Source: Ipomoea triloba
Lineage: Eukaryota > Streptophyta > Magnoliopsida > Solanales > Convolvulaceae
Direction of reading: 5' to 3'
NCBI RefSeq assembly: GCF_003576645.1
Contig: NC_044922.1
Span: forward strand, 8,838,927 to 8,902,926
Length of the DNA: 64,000 bases
Positions 44,420 through 59,432 of the stretch are shown in pieces. The position numbers were made by a program, and so were the translations under genes. How positions within the stretch are numbered: the stretch's first letter is position 1; the number at the start of each line of letters is the position of its first letter. The notes under the pieces were generated by a model. The model had not been told where the DNA came from, searched no databases, and was given only the letters and a program-made list of their open reading frames with translations.

Positions 44420-44469
44420 TATAACAATATTACCATATCACTAATCACCAATCACCAATTAATTAATTA

Positions 44470-44508
<39 letters not shown>

Positions 44509-44570
44509 TTAATTAATTAATTGGTGATTGGTGATTAGTGATATGGTAATATTGTTATATATTACTATTT
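44127..44570. repeat. Palindromic array with three 87-bp direct units
   Basis: The unit containing 'caatattaccatatcactaa' starts at about 44251, 44338 and 44425 (period 87). Left (44143-44215) and right (44515-44562) flanks carry the inverse orientation 'gtgatatggtaatattg'. The whole block can fold into large hairpins. It is AT-only apart from the CACCAATCACC motifs and lies in Helitron-type sequence. Confidence 0.85.
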
Positions 44571-44875
44571 ATATTTATATAGATTGATATTGATATTAAT
44601 TAATTAATTGGTGATTAGTGATATGATAATCTATATCTATATCTATATATCTATATATATTTATATAATTGACATGTAATTAACTATATTAGAATGAAAA
44701 AATTATATAATATTGTAGTAAAATTTTTACATGTCAATCATCTATATTTACATAAAATTAAAATTAATTATACTTTCCTTTTGAAAAATCTTCCATATTA
44801 TGTTCCACTATATAATGATGAGAAATGACTCTTCTCTCACAACGTACCAATATCTGTGTTCTCACTATTAGTTAG

Positions 44876-45210
44876 AGATCTATAATCTGTAATTCTACGA
44901 AGTCGAAAATCGAACTTTAACACGCGTAGAATTGTTATGGTATGCGGTATGATTTAATTTTTAGTTGATTCATTCTGCATGTTGGAGATCCTTATGGTGT
45001 AGTCTGCATTCCATAGAGTATTTTGTAGTACTGTGATTTAGTNTATTAGTTAGAGATCTATAATCTGTAATTCTACGAAGTCGAAAATCGAACTTTAACA
45101 CGCGTAGAATTGTTATGGTATGCGGTATGATTTAATTTTTAGTTGATTCATTCTGCATGTTGGAGATCCTTATGGTGTAGTCTGCATTCCATAGAGTATT
45201 TTGTAGTACT
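44876..45210. repeat. 167-bp direct repeat around N 45043
   Basis: 44876-45042 recurs as 45044-45210 ('tattagttagagatctataa'). The N lies exactly between the copies. Confidence 0.9.
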
Positions 45211-45214
45211 GTGA

Positions 45215-45797
45215 TTTAGTTTGATTTTAATAGCTCAATATGCTTTAATTTTTGCTGATAAGGTTTCAAGTAGCTAGGCCAATTTTGCCATGGGCGTATC
45301 ACGTATGTAAAATTACAATTTTCAGAGTGATTGTAGTGAACAATCAAATGTTTTCTATAATTATATATTTTAATCACATTACTTTGATTGGTAATTTCTA
45401 ATGGAAAAACATTGTATTGTAACTTTGTATTACAAGATTTTGAATGATAATACCTTATTTAACTATCCATCTTTTTAGTTGTACTGTGCAAAATAACTAG
45501 CAATCNTTTAGTTTGATTTTAATAGCTCAATATGCTTTAATTTTTGCTAATAAGGTTTCAAGTAGCTAGGCCAATTTTGTCATGGGCGTATCACGTATGT
45601 AAAATTATAATTTTCAAAGTGATTGTAGTGAACAATCAAATGTTTTCTATAATTATATATTTTAATCACATTACTTTGATTGGTAATTTCTAATGGAAAA
45701 ACATTGTATTGTAACTTTGTATTACAAGATTTTGAATGATAATACCTTATTTAACTATCCATCTTTTTAGTTGTACTGTGCAAAATAACTAGCAATC
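45215..45797. repeat. 291-bp direct repeat around N 45506
   Basis: 45215-45505 recurs as 45507-45797 with a handful of base differences (for example tgctgataa versus tgctaataa), which suggests two haplotypes or a diverged pair rather than a read error. Confidence 0.88.
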
Positions 45798-46138
45798 TAC
45801 GGATGCTCATCTATATATTGTAGAATTTGCAATCTTGATCTTCCCCATTTATGGATGCTTATATAATTTGGTAAAAATGGTGGTTACTATACTTGAATAA
45901 ATCCTCAATTATTCATTCCAATTGTTTGTTTTACCATTCCAATTCTTCATTTTATAAAAAATGGTGCATTGGAAGCTAAACATGGGTCATTGTATCATTG
46001 ATTGTTGATTCCAATTATTAGTAATCTTTATCATTAATTGCACAATACTAATTCACACTTATTAGTTAAAAATGGTGATTACTATACTTGAATAAATGAA
46101 ATAATAATATTAAATTTTGTAGCCTCGATTTAAAATCT
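45798..46138. other. AT-rich sequence without recognisable feature
   Basis: No ORF, inverted repeat or element end is recognised between the two repeat blocks. Confidence 0.4.
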
Positions 46139-49100
46139 ATTATGTTAATATAATAATAATAATAATAATAATAATAACCGTAGTAATAATAATCTAAAAT
46201 TCTTAATATAATTTTCCTAATAATAATAATAATATAATAATAATAATAATCCATAACTCTTAATATAAGTTTGTAGCTAAATTTTCCTATTAAATATGTT
46301 TATAAAGGTAATTATAAATATAGAATTGAGAAATTCCTATGATATTTTATTTAATTGATATTATTCCTAATATATTTTATCTAAAAGGCTTCCTTCCTTT
46401 TTTTATAACATTGTTCCATATGTTAATCCGTTTAATATGTTAATCTATATAGGTAATTACCATATACTATTTACCATCTAAATAATCCGTGGTACTTACA
46501 CTATATTTAACATCTAAATTTATTATGGTCATTAAACATAGATATTTCATTCTTACGATAATTTTATATATTTTTACTTCAGATAATGTCAATTACCCGT
46601 GCATTTCATTTGATTACTTTTGAATAAAATCTTAAAAATTATGACAACTAATGAATTAATATTGTTGTTCGTAATTAATATAAATTTTATCAAATCAGTT
46701 AACGAAATTGATAATACACATATTACATCCATAATTAGAGGAGATTAACAAAATTATGATAATTATTTCAATTCACGTATTATTATGCTAATTCACATAT
46801 TATTACGTCCATACAATTATGTAAATTATTTCAATTCACAGATTATTACACATATAAAATTATGCTAATGGTTACTTTGGAATAAAATCTTAATAATTAT
46901 GGTCATTGAGAAATTAGTTCAAACATTATACTTTTATTAAACGGTTTTTTATACTTGCCGTAATTTTATCTAATCAATTAAAGAAATTAATGGTACACAT
47001 ATTACGGACATAATTAAAGAAAATTAAACATACACATATATATACGGATACAATTAAAGAAAATTAAACATACACATATTACGTCCATAATTAAACGAAA
47101 TTAAAATATACACTATTTTTTAATTATAATATATACTCCTTAATTACCATACTTATTCATAATACATGGACGTCATAATTAGCATAATATTAATCTATAC
47201 TATATATAAAAACATAAGAATAGTAAAGGCATATTTTAAATTTTAAACAATAGTAAAGGTAAATTAAAAATAGAATGAAAATATTTCAATAATAATATTC
47301 TACATCATTAATTAAAAATAGAACAGAAATTAGGTAAAAATACCAGTGAATCTATTATTCTAATTGACTAATTAACTGAAAATAAAAAAAAAATCGACTA
47401 AAAATGAATCTGATGTTACTAATTGATTGAATATATAAAAGGAAATGAATATTAATAATTGACTGTAAATAAAAAAAATATCCATAATTAACTAAAATGA
47501 AAAAGGAAATGGTCATATCATTGCAATTTAATTAAAAAAGGAAAACATTCTACATCATAAATAATAAAGGCATATTATAAACAATATTAAAGATAAATTA
47601 AAAAAGGAACGGAAATTAAAAATGAAACGGAAATATTTCAATAATAATATTCTACATCATCAATTAAAAATGGAACGAAAATTAGGTAAATATTACTACG
47701 TAATTCTTTTCATTTTTCCTAGATAAGGTTGCCTGATATTAATTTACACATAATAATCGGCACTAATAATTAAAAAAAAATTAAAAAAATAGAAGAACTG
47801 CCGGAGGCATCTGTTTTTTTTTAAATTTTATTATTATTATTATTATTTAATTGTCATAATTAAAATTATTTAAAAAGTTTATTTTAAAATTAGTAACCAC
47901 CATGTCATCACAATTGTAGGTAAACAGGTCAATTTGGATTTTTTTTTTTTGAAAACATGTCAATTTGTACTTAATTGCATGAGTTTATATAGTTCAGGAA
48001 TCCAATTGCATTCTTTTTGAGTTCAATGGCCTAATTGCAGTTTTGTGTGTAGTTCAGTGGTTTATTTGACCATTATTCCGAGAAAAATGATATTACTAAT
48101 TGATTTAAAATATAAAAAGATCGTANATTATGTTAATATAATAATAATAATAATAATATAATACTCCGTAGTAATAATAATCTAAAATTCTTAATATAAT
48201 TTTCCTAATAATAATAATAATATAATAATAATAATAATCCATAACTCTTAATATAAGTTTGTAGCTAAATTTTCCTATTAAATATGTTTATAAAGGTAAT
48301 TATAAATATAGAATTGAGAAATTCCTATGATATTTTATTTAATTGATATTATTCCTAATATATTTTATCTAAAAGGCTTCCTTCCTTTTTTTATAACATT
48401 GTTCCATATGTTAATCCGTTTAATATGTTAATCTATATAGGTAATTACCATATACTATTTACCATCTAAATAATCCGTGGTACTTACACTATATTTAACA
48501 TCTAAATTTATTATGGTCATTAAACATAGATATTTCATTCTTACGATAATTTTATATATTTTTACTTCAGATAATGTCAATTACCCGTGCATTTCATTTG
48601 ATTACTTTTGAATAAAATCTTAAAAATTATGACAACTAATGAATTAATATTGTTGTTCGTAATTAATATAAATTTTATCAAATCAGTTAACGAAATTGAT
48701 AATACACATATTACATCCATAATTAGAGGAGATTAACAAAATTATGATAATTATTTCAATTCACGTATTATTATGCTAATTCACATATTATTACGTCCAT
48801 ACAATTATGTAAATTATTTCAATTCACAGATTATTACACATATAAAATTATGCTAATGGTTACTTTGGAATAAAATCTTAATAATTATGGTCATTGAGAA
48901 ATTAGTTCAAACATTATACTTTTATTAAACGGTTTTTTATACTTGCCGTAATTTTATCTAATCAATTAAAGAAATTAATGGTACACATATTACGGACATA
49001 ATTAAAGAAAATTAAACATACACATATATATACGGATACAATTAAAGAAAATTAAACATACACATATTACGTCCATAATTAAACGAAATTAAAATATACA

Positions 49101-50113
49101 CTATTTTTTAATTATAATATATACTCCTTAATTACCATACTTATTCATAATACATGGACGTCATAATTAGCATAATATTAATCTATACTATATATAAAAA
49201 CATAAGAATAGTAAAGGCATATTTTAAATTTTAAACAATAGTAAAGGTAAATTAAAAATAGAATGAAAATATTTCAATAATAATATTCTACATCATTAAT
49301 TAAAAATAGAACAGAAATTAGGTAAAAATACCAGTGAATCTATTATTCTAATTGACTAATTAACTGAAAATAAAAAAAAAATCGACTAAAAATGAATCTG
49401 ATGTTACTAATTGATTGAATATATAAAAGGAAATGAATATTAATAATTGACTGTAAATAAAAAAAATATCCATAATTAACTAAAATGAAAAAGGAAATGG
49501 TCATATCATTGCAATTTAATTAAAAAAGGAAAACATTCTACATCATAAATAATAAAGGCATATTATAAACAATATTAAAGATAAATTAAAAAAGGAACGG
49601 AAATTAAAAATGAAACGGAAATATTTCAATAATAATATTCTACATCATCAATTAAAAATGGAACGAAAATTAGGTAAATATTACTACGTAATTCTTTTCA
49701 TTTTTCCTAGATAAGGTTGCCTGATATTAATTTACACATAATAATCGGCACTAATAATTAAAAAAAAATTAAAAAAATAGAAGAACTGCCGGAGGCATCT
49801 GTTTTTTTTTAAATTTTATTATTATTATTATTATTTAATTGTCATAATTAAAATTATTTAAAAAGTTTATTTTAAAATTAGTAACCACCATGTCATCACA
49901 ATTGTAGGTAAACAGGTCAATTTGGATTTTTTTTTTTTGAAAACATGTCAATTTGTACTTAATTGCATGAGTTTATATAGTTCAGGAATCCAATTGCATT
50001 CTTTTTGAGTTCAATGGCCTAATTGCAGTTTTGTGTGTAGTTCAGTGGTTTATTTGACCATTATTCCGAGAAAAATGATATTACTAATTGATTTAAAATA
50101 TAAAAAGATCGTA
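46139..50113. repeat. About 2-kb near-identical direct repeat around N 48126
   Basis: 46139-48125 recurs as 48127-50113 with only small differences in a (TAA)n tract near the start. Each copy contains a Helitron-type 5' start (TCTATACTATATATAAAAAC, 47194 and about 49181) and a decayed 'caattgcattctttttgagt' inverted-repeat element near its end. There is no protein-coding gene. Confidence 0.88.
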
Positions 50114-50114
50114 A

Positions 50115-51109
50115 TCTATATTCTATACTATATATAAAAGTAAAATCCTCCTATTTCATTCCCCGCCTAAACTTTTGTAGTCAATTAATGAAATATTTTA
50201 TTGGTCAAATAATTAATAAAGCTTATTTGTTAAGAAAATGTAAAATAGAAATTAACTAATATCTATAAATTGATAATATGTATACTCACGTATCAACACT
50301 ATTAATAAAAGTAAAATCATTTATCGGGAAAAGAAAATGATATTACTAATTGACTGAAAATTATTTAAAAACTTTAATAGTTAATTATACTTTCCTTTTG
50401 AAAACTCCAAGTTATTTAAACTTTAAAAAAATTAATTGAACATGGGTTGTTAGATTTTTATAATAATCAAAATTAATTCATTCAAATATGGAGGAGGAAG
50501 ATAAAACTAAATGCAATATGGGGAAAATGAATATACTTAAAGTATAAAAGTATAATTACACATATATTAGTGTAATTGACTAATAATAATTGCCTAATAA
50601 TTATTATGATAATTAAGTTAAGCATTGGTCGTTGAATTTATTTTTATGATAATTACAATTAATTTATTTCTCATTTTCTCATATTTATTTTAGTAATAAT
50701 ATAATTATATAAGTCATATTATAATTATATAAGTCATATTACTTATAGATCTTTTTAAGATAATTTTAGACAAACAAGTCATATATTATTCAATTAATTG
50801 AGTAATATTTTTGTACTAATCTTATAATCAAATAAATGTACACGTTCAATATTAGAATTTTTTATAATTTCATCTTTATTTTTATTATTTCAATATATAA
50901 TAAAAAAAATTTATCCACGCCCGGGTAATTGGACAATTATTTGTTCTAACTCAAAGGAAAACATCAGAAAACATAATCGATCCAATCAATTTCATCAATT
51001 GCGCTATATAATATTCGATGTTATAATATATATAATTGTATATTGATCCAAATATTGTTTAAATATTATAACAAATCCATTCCGTGCAACGCGCGGGCGA
51101 AAATACTAG
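50115..51109 (+). mobile_element. Helitron (about 1 kb)
   Basis: The 5' end TCTATATTCTATACTATAT follows host A at 50114. The 3' end is GTGCAACGCGCGGGCGAAAA then TACTAG, with a CG-rich hairpin, followed by T. No coding sequence is visible. A second CACGCCCGGGTAAT motif inside (about 50915) may be a fossil terminus. Confidence 0.75.
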
Positions 51110-52295
51110 TGTAAATATATAAGAATTAAGCAACAATTTCGGTAATAACTAATTAATGCTTAATGTTAATGACTCAAGCTAATAACCTAATATTTATATA
51201 TTGTACACATAAATAATGGCGTAGAAGGAAACTGGAAAAGGGTTGCCTAATACAAATTATATAAACTTTGCCTAATACAAATTATATACTTTATATATAA
51301 ATACATAGAGTTGCGTGCACAGAAGGGAAAAAAAAGTTGCCTAATATTTGTGGGATAAGAAAAATAAGTTGCCTAATATAAATGGGATTTTGCTGCTTAG
51401 CTTGGCGAGGCGTCTTCGCACATAAATACTATACATATATATAATTGTTTTTTTTTAAAGTAGGGGGCCCCGAATATTGTGCAAAGGCCCTGGGCAGACT
51501 TGCCCAGTACCGGCCCTGTTCAAGGGCTTACGCGTTCCTACCAATTTTTAGTTTTTTTTTTTAATTTTAATAATAATTAAAATAAAATTTTGATATATAA
51601 TTTGACACATCACTACCTCACCCATAATATCTATATAAGCATCAACATTTTAAAATCAATTATATTAAATGTTATCTCATTAATTTGATTTGTTTTACCA
51701 AAAACATGTAAAAAAATGCTAATTGCTCAATTTTTTGTGTTATTTCAATTGTACATTTTTTTTAATTTAATAATGTAATTACACAATGTATAAAAATTTA
51801 GTGCACTATTTAACATTTTTTCCCTAAAAAAAAACACATGAATTGTGTTGAGGAAAGAACGTTGCGCAATGGTTTTGGTATCGTATTCCACCCCAACGGC
51901 AGAAATGGGATTGGGAATGGAGTAACGGGTCCACGCGGGTGGGCAAGTGTGGAATCCTGAATCCGAACCCATGGGAATTTGCCGTTGATTGGACGCCAAT
52001 TATGACCTCACACGATGATTCCAGAACACGTTTGTGGGTCCCATCCCCGGTTTAAAAACCAAATATCCTTTCGAATTTACCCCAATTTTCCCCCCTTCTT
52101 TCAGAGGATTGACCCGAAATCTATTTCCGGCCACCGCCCCAATTTCAATAGCTCCTCCCTATTCCGCCGTCAGGTATTCAACCATCCTACGTATTACGTA
52201 TATCTGTTTATGCGCGAGTATTTTTTTTTTTTTTTCCATATGTGGTTGAATCTAGAAGTCAACGAGATTTTTTTAAAAAAAAAAAAAAAAAAATT
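51110..52295. repeat. Second copy of hAT right half and host flank (copy D)
   Basis: Starts inside the hAT-like element (equivalent of about 38517). It lacks the Helitron and the MITE, reaches the hAT end at 51518 and the TTCAAGGG flank, then continues into host sequence and the E2 gene leader. It differs from copy A by about 1-2 substitutions in the compared part. Because it includes the flank beyond the transposon, it is a duplicated locus or alternative haplotype, not a separate insertion. Confidence 0.85.
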
Positions 52296-52296
52296 N

Positions 52297-53904
52297 ATTT
52301 TAGTAATAATATAATTATATAAGTCATAATATAATTATATAAGTCATATTACTTATAGATCTTTTTAAGATAATTTTAGACAAACAAGTCATATATTATT
52401 CAATTAATTGAGTAATATTTTTGTACTAATCTTATAATCAAATAAATGTACACGTTCAATATTAGAATTTTTTATAATTTCATCTTTATTTTTATTATTT
52501 CAATATATAATAAAAAAAATTTATCCACGCCCGGGTAATTGGACAATTATTTGTTCTAACTCAAAGGAAAACATCAGAAAACATAATCGATCCAATCAAT
52601 TTCATCAATTGCGCTATATAATATTCGATGTTATAATATATATAATTGTATATTGATCCAAATATTGTTTAAATATTATAACAAATCCATTCCGTGCAAC
52701 GCGCGGGCGAAAATACTAGTGTAAATATATAAGAATTAAGCAACAATTTCGGTAATAACTAATTAATGCTTAATGTTAATGACTCAAGCTAATAACCTAA
52801 TATTTATATATTGTACACATAAATAATGGCGTAGAAGGAAACTGGAAAAGGGTTGCCTAATACAAATTATATAAACTTTGCCTAATACAAATTATATACT
52901 TTATATATAAATACATAGAGTTGCGTGCACAGAAGGGAAAAAAAAGTTGCCTAATATTTGTGGGATAAGAAAAATAAGTTGCCTAATATAAATGGGATTT
53001 TGCTGCTTAGCTTGGCGAGGCGTCTTCGCACATAAATACTATACATATATATAATTGTTTTTTTTTAAAGTAGGGGGCCCCGAATATTGTGCAAAGGCCC
53101 TGGGCAGACTTGCCCAGTACCGGCCCTGTTCAAGGGCTTACGCGTTCCTACCAATTTTTAGTTTTTTTTTTTAATTTTAATAATAATTAAAATAAAATTT
53201 TGATATATAATTTGACACATCACTACCTCACCCATAATATCTATATAAGCATCAACATTTTAAAATCAATTATATTAAATGTTATCTCATTAATTTGATT
53301 TGTTTTACCAAAAACATGTAAAAAAATGCTAATTGCTCAATTTTTTGTGTTATTTCAATTGTACATTTTTTTTAATTTAATAATGTAATTACACAATGTA
53401 TAAAAATTTAGTGCACTATTTAACATTTTTTCCCTAAAAAAAAACACATGAATTGTGTTGAGGAAAGAACGTTGCGCAATGGTTTTGGTATCGTATTCCA
53501 CCCCAACGGCAGAAATGGGATTGGGAATGGAGTAACGGGTCCACGCGGGTGGGCAAGTGTGGAATCCTGAATCCGAACCCATGGGAATTTGCCGTTGATT
53601 GGACGCCAATTATGACCTCACACGATGATTCCAGAACACGTTTGTGGGTCCCATCCCCGGTTTAAAAACCAAATATCCTTTCGAATTTACCCCAATTTTC
53701 CCCCCTTCTTTCAGAGGATTGACCCGAAATCTATTTCCGGCCACCGCCCCAATTTCAATAGCTCCTCCCTATTCCGCCGTCAGGTATTCAACCATCCTAC
53801 GTATTACGTATATCTGTTTATGCGCGAGTATTTTTTTTTTTTTTTCCATATGTGGTTGAATCTAGAAGTCAACGAGATTTTTTTAAAAAAAAAAAAAAAA
53901 AAAT
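52297..53904. repeat. 1.6-kb direct repeat of 50687-52295 around N 52296
   Basis: Sequence after the N restarts at the equivalent of 50687 and repeats the Helitron end, copy D and the E2 gene leader almost without change. Probably an unmerged contig overlap, so the E2 gene has one leader, not two. Confidence 0.9.
53560..53783 (+). promoter_or_regulatory. Probable promoter/5'-UTR exon of the E2 gene
   Basis: A GC-richer island in AT-rich DNA ends at a 'ccgccgtcag|gtattc' splice donor at 53784. A leader intron would then run to shortly before the ATG at 54163; candidate acceptors lie near 54110-54135. The same island at 51950-52173 is inside the N-flanked repeat. The transcription start is not determined. 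Confidence 0.45.
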
Positions 53905-54162
53905 TATTTTGTCGTTGCTCTGTGAATCTGCTGTGTTGGATAGATTTAGATCTTTAAATTCGTTTGGTTTTTTATGTTAGGGTTTGTATTTTGAGTATTG
54001 TTGACCAATAGGTTGGTCTATCTTTTTTTTAGATATTTATTTGTATTTTATTTTTATTTTAATAGTGTGGGTTGGAGATCTGCTGGTACTGAGCAAGGGT
54101 ATTAACTCTGATTAGGTTATAGTTACCACAAAAGAGCTTTGAAGTTGTTCTCTGATTAACTT

Positions 54163-56132
<1,970 letters not shown>

Positions 56133-57000
56133 AGGCGAAATGCTACCGGGGATGTCCTCCAAATATGTGTAACTTAAGTGTTTTAAATTTTTCATTATTC
56201 TTGATTCAATAAGTTGTTGTTCGCAAGGAACGTAGTATTGTAGTAGTTTGTGCTTGTCCAGTGGTTAACTGGTTATGAATCTTTTAATTTGTAAATATAT
56301 TAATATTAATTAGTAATTAGACAGATTGATGTAAGGGGAAACTGTATTGTAATGTCTACTTTGGTTTCAAGCTGTTTTTCTGTTAAGTTTACAGAGCATC
56401 ATTTCTATGTTTTTTGCATGTTATGTTCTGTTTGTCAGTTATCATGAATTTGAGAAGGTATGGTGATCTCCTCTCTCTCTCTCTGTATTCATGTGGGAAG
56501 TACAGATCAGTTACAGAGAAACATTATGTATGCATTTATGGTTTTTGTATAAACATGTTACTAATGTCCTCATTTACGTACAATAGTGAAAGACTATCTG
56601 TCATCTTGTGTCGGAGCAAACCAAAGAAGCGTCCGTCAAGTTTAATTCATGGATGATGGGTACAAACTCACTCCTGTAAAGCCTGCAGTTGATGAGCACA
56701 AATACAAACAAGAATCCATTAACAACCTAGAAATTGAAAAAAATTATGGTTTACTAACACAAATTTATCTCCCTTTTATGTGTCTGGTTCGGTTAACAAG
56801 ACTTGATTGAAGTTATTTTTAATTCAATTTTTCATAATATTAAGTTTAATATTAATATAAAAATTTTATATATTAAGAAACTACACTAAAAGTACTATTA
56901 AACACAAAAATTAAATTTAAAAATAAATAAATAATACTAAAGAAAATAAATAAATAAGAAAGAATCTGTTTGACGAATGTATGGTAAGTAAGACATATAA
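56133..57000 (+). other. 3' UTR of the E2 gene and intergenic AT-rich DNA
   Basis: The first about 250-300 bp after the stop are a plausible 3' UTR (T-rich, no ORF). From about 56780 the sequence is AT-rich without recognisable features. Confidence 0.4.
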
Positions 57001-57011
57001 AATAGGACGTA

Positions 57012-57016
<5 letters not shown>

Positions 57017-57053
<37 letters not shown>
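57017..57053. repeat. (AT)n microsatellite
   Basis: About 18 AT dinucleotides lie downstream of the secreted-protein gene. Confidence 0.95.
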
Positions 57054-57056
<3 letters not shown>

Positions 57057-57184
57057 GTACGTTGAGTCGACTTTAAAATTTTAGAGCTTAATCAAGTTTG
57101 ATTTTTAATTTTTTAAATCGACCTAAACTTTGAACAATTGTTATACTATGGACCAGTGTTTTGAGTTAACAATTTGTGTCTTAC

Positions 57185-58017
57185 CCTGATTTGTGTGGCA
57201 GCCTTGGTGGATGGTTTGGCGGAGGTGTTGGACGGTGGCCTTATTGGCGAACCAAAAGTCGCGTTCGGTGTCGCGGATGCAGTCCAACACGGAGCTGGTT
57301 TGGTTGGCGCAGGGGCTACAACAGAACTCTCTTCCGTCTTCTTTGGTTACGTTCAGCCACCCGGACAAGTCCAGCTCGTACTTTTTGGGGCAAGAATTTG
57401 TGTTCTTGAACTGAAATTTTTTTTTTTTTTTTACACAATTAAGTAAATTGAAATCGCGTATAAAATATTCCAGAGATTAGAAAACAAAAGAATTGGATAA
57501 CATAGATTACATGAATCAAGCAGAAGAAAGCACTTCTCCACTCCTCGAATGGGCCCAAATTTGGTTTCTCGGTGGGATTCTTAAAATCTGCACAAATTTA
57601 TTTTTTTTAATTAATTAGCTTTTCAATCAATTTTAATTTATTTGACTACTATTAATTGATAATTTGGTTAAAAGTTAAATAAGTATTTAATTAATTAGCT
57701 TTTTATAACTTCACAATGCTAAAATTTAAAAAGTTATTCAAAACAACTTCTTCAATCAGTTTTGTTTAAAAAAAAACATTATACCAAAGACTTATCAACT
57801 AACAATTAGTTACCAAATACATTTCTACAATCAACTAATATTATTAATTAGTTATATCCTCTTACCAAATCAACTAACAACTATAAATAAACGGCAATTT
57901 ACCAAATAGAGCCATAATGTTTATATATCCAAATTCAAATACCTTACCTTGTGCAGTGGCACCACAGCTGCAAAGCAAAAGCAAGAAGCCGAAGAAGCAA
58001 AGCAGGGTGTTCATCAT
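57185..58017 (-). CDS. Small secreted cysteine-rich protein, DUF7731-like
   Basis: Minus-strand gene with three exons: 58017-57948, 57587-57511 and 57410-57185. Introns start GTAAGG and GTAATC and end TGCAG and TTCAG. The start is a double Met (MMNTLLCFFGFLLLL), giving a signal peptide cleaved around residue 21-23. The mature part has EEWRSAFFCLIH, FKNTNSCPKKYELDLSGWLN, an FCCSPC pair and a C-terminal block DFWFANKATVQHLRQTIHQG followed by Cys. This Cys pattern and FANKATV are what I recall of the plant DUF7731 family, whose function is unknown. Exon 3 ends in phase 1 at a GTAAG, so a short last exon is expected but I could not find it. Read through, the frame stops about 15 codons later. Confidence 0.75.
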
Positions 58018-58084
58018 TACAATACCCTGAGAGTCTAATTCTCAGGATGTGAAGTATGTTGTTAGGTATATCACTATGAAATGA

Positions 58085-58100
58085 AATCCATTATATACTG
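58085..58100 (-). promoter_or_regulatory. Possible TATA box of the secreted-protein gene
   Basis: Minus-strand 'cagtatataatgg' lies about 75 bp upstream of the ATG at 58017. The spacing suits a TATA element with a short leader. Motif evidence only. Confidence 0.35.
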
Positions 58101-58444
58101 TGAAAAGATCAGAGCATCAGAAGAAGCAGAAGGGACAGGGCTGGCTGGCTGCCAGCATCTCCAAAAACTAGGTAACGCTTTGTCGCCACATCATTTTTTT
58201 TTTTTTTTTTTTTGCTTAGGAATTCACTCACAACTCACAAACACCAACAACCCTAACCATGTCATGCATGATCCAATGTAGTTTGGCTCTGTTATGTCGG
58301 GTGTGATGGACAAAATTTTCAGTTTAGTTTGTATAAATCCAGCCCAAACCAGGGTTTCAACTTGATCTTTTTTTTTTGGGTGTAATTTAGAGTTTAGCCG
58401 TCGTAGCTAATCTTTTTGTTGAACTGTAGGGCTCTCTAAGGGAG

Positions 58445-58780
58445 GGATAGTAGACTTAGAGATTTAAAGTTGCTCCATACCTAAAGTCAAAGATTGATCC
58501 CTTGATATTTAGTTATGGATGACAGTGTAATTAATTTTCTTGCTGAATTTTAAGCATGCATTTCTAAGGGTGGGATTGTTGGCTTAGAGATTTAAGGTTG
58601 CTCCATATCTGAAGCTGAAGATTGATCTCTTGATGTTTAGTTAAAGAATGATAGTGTAACTAATCTTCTTGCTGAATTAAAGGCATGTCTAAGGGTGGAA
58701 CAACTAGCTTAGAGATTTAGAGTTGCTTCATAGCCAAAAATCAATCTAGTGATGTTTAGTTAAGGACGAATGAGCCATTT
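58445..58780. repeat. Tandem repeat, three diverged units of about 120 bp
   Basis: Units contain 'ctaaggg(a/t)ggga', 'ttagagatttaa(a/g)gttgct' and 'gatgtttagtta(a)' in the same order three times. Non-coding, with a history of duplication and drift. Confidence 0.75.
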
Positions 58781-59000
58781 CCACTCAAGCACACCCCAAG
58801 GTTAAGATTTTAACTTAATTGATGTAATTTAATTTTTTGGATAGTGGTTGCGCAATTTACCGTAAATCAAATGATCTTATTCATGCAAGCATAAGTAGTA
58901 TATGGCCCAACTCTTTTTTTTTTTTTTTATTAAAACTTACACGATATTCTTATCATTATGAAAATAATCCAAATTCTGTTTACCCTACGCTCATAAACTA

Positions 59001-59092
59001 ACTATTACTTAGAGGGGTACTCAAAAAAAAAAAAAAAAACTATTACTTAGAGGGGTACTCAAAAAAAAAAAAAAAAACTATTACTTAGAGGG
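59001..59092. repeat. 38-bp tandem repeat, about 2.5 copies
   Basis: 'actattacttagaggggta' plus a poly-A tail recurs at 59001, 59039 and 59077. Confidence 0.9.
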
Positions 59093-59127
59093 AAAGACTA
59101 TTAACACAATCATTATGACAAATTAGG

Positions 59128-59432
59128 CTATGGACACGGGTCTGACCCAGGTCCATGTTTACAATATAAAAACTCTATGTTTACAATTTTAAAACTCTAT
59201 GTTCACAATTTTAAAATTCAATTTACAAAATTTTATTACTCAATATTCACAATTTTTAAAGTCTATATTCACAAATTTGTTATATAGATTCAAAAATTGT
59301 GTTATACTATATATTGAATATAAAGTTATGAAATTGTGAACGTAGAGTTCAAAAATTGTGAACATAGAGTACTAAAATTATGAGCATGGACCTGAGTCTA
59401 CCTTGCAAGGTGGACCCGGGTCCATGGCATAA
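59128..59432. mobile_element. Inverted-repeat (MITE-like) element
   Basis: 'atggacacgggtctgaccca' on the left mirrors the 'ggacccgggtccat' and 'catggacctgagtct' motifs on the right (about 59384-59428). The arms contain 'actctatgttcacaatttta' repeats and complements. There is no ORF and no clear target duplication. Confidence 0.55.

Noticed and set aside
44241..44500. Satellite or CRISPR-like array of 87-bp units
   Set aside because: The units have no unique spacers, there is no cas context in a plant genome, and three copies are too few for a satellite.
51745..51999. 84-aa and 99-110-aa frames near 51745-52314 and 53355-53957
   Set aside because: They overlap the E2 gene leader and promoter and appear twice only because of the N-flanked repeat; no recognisable protein.
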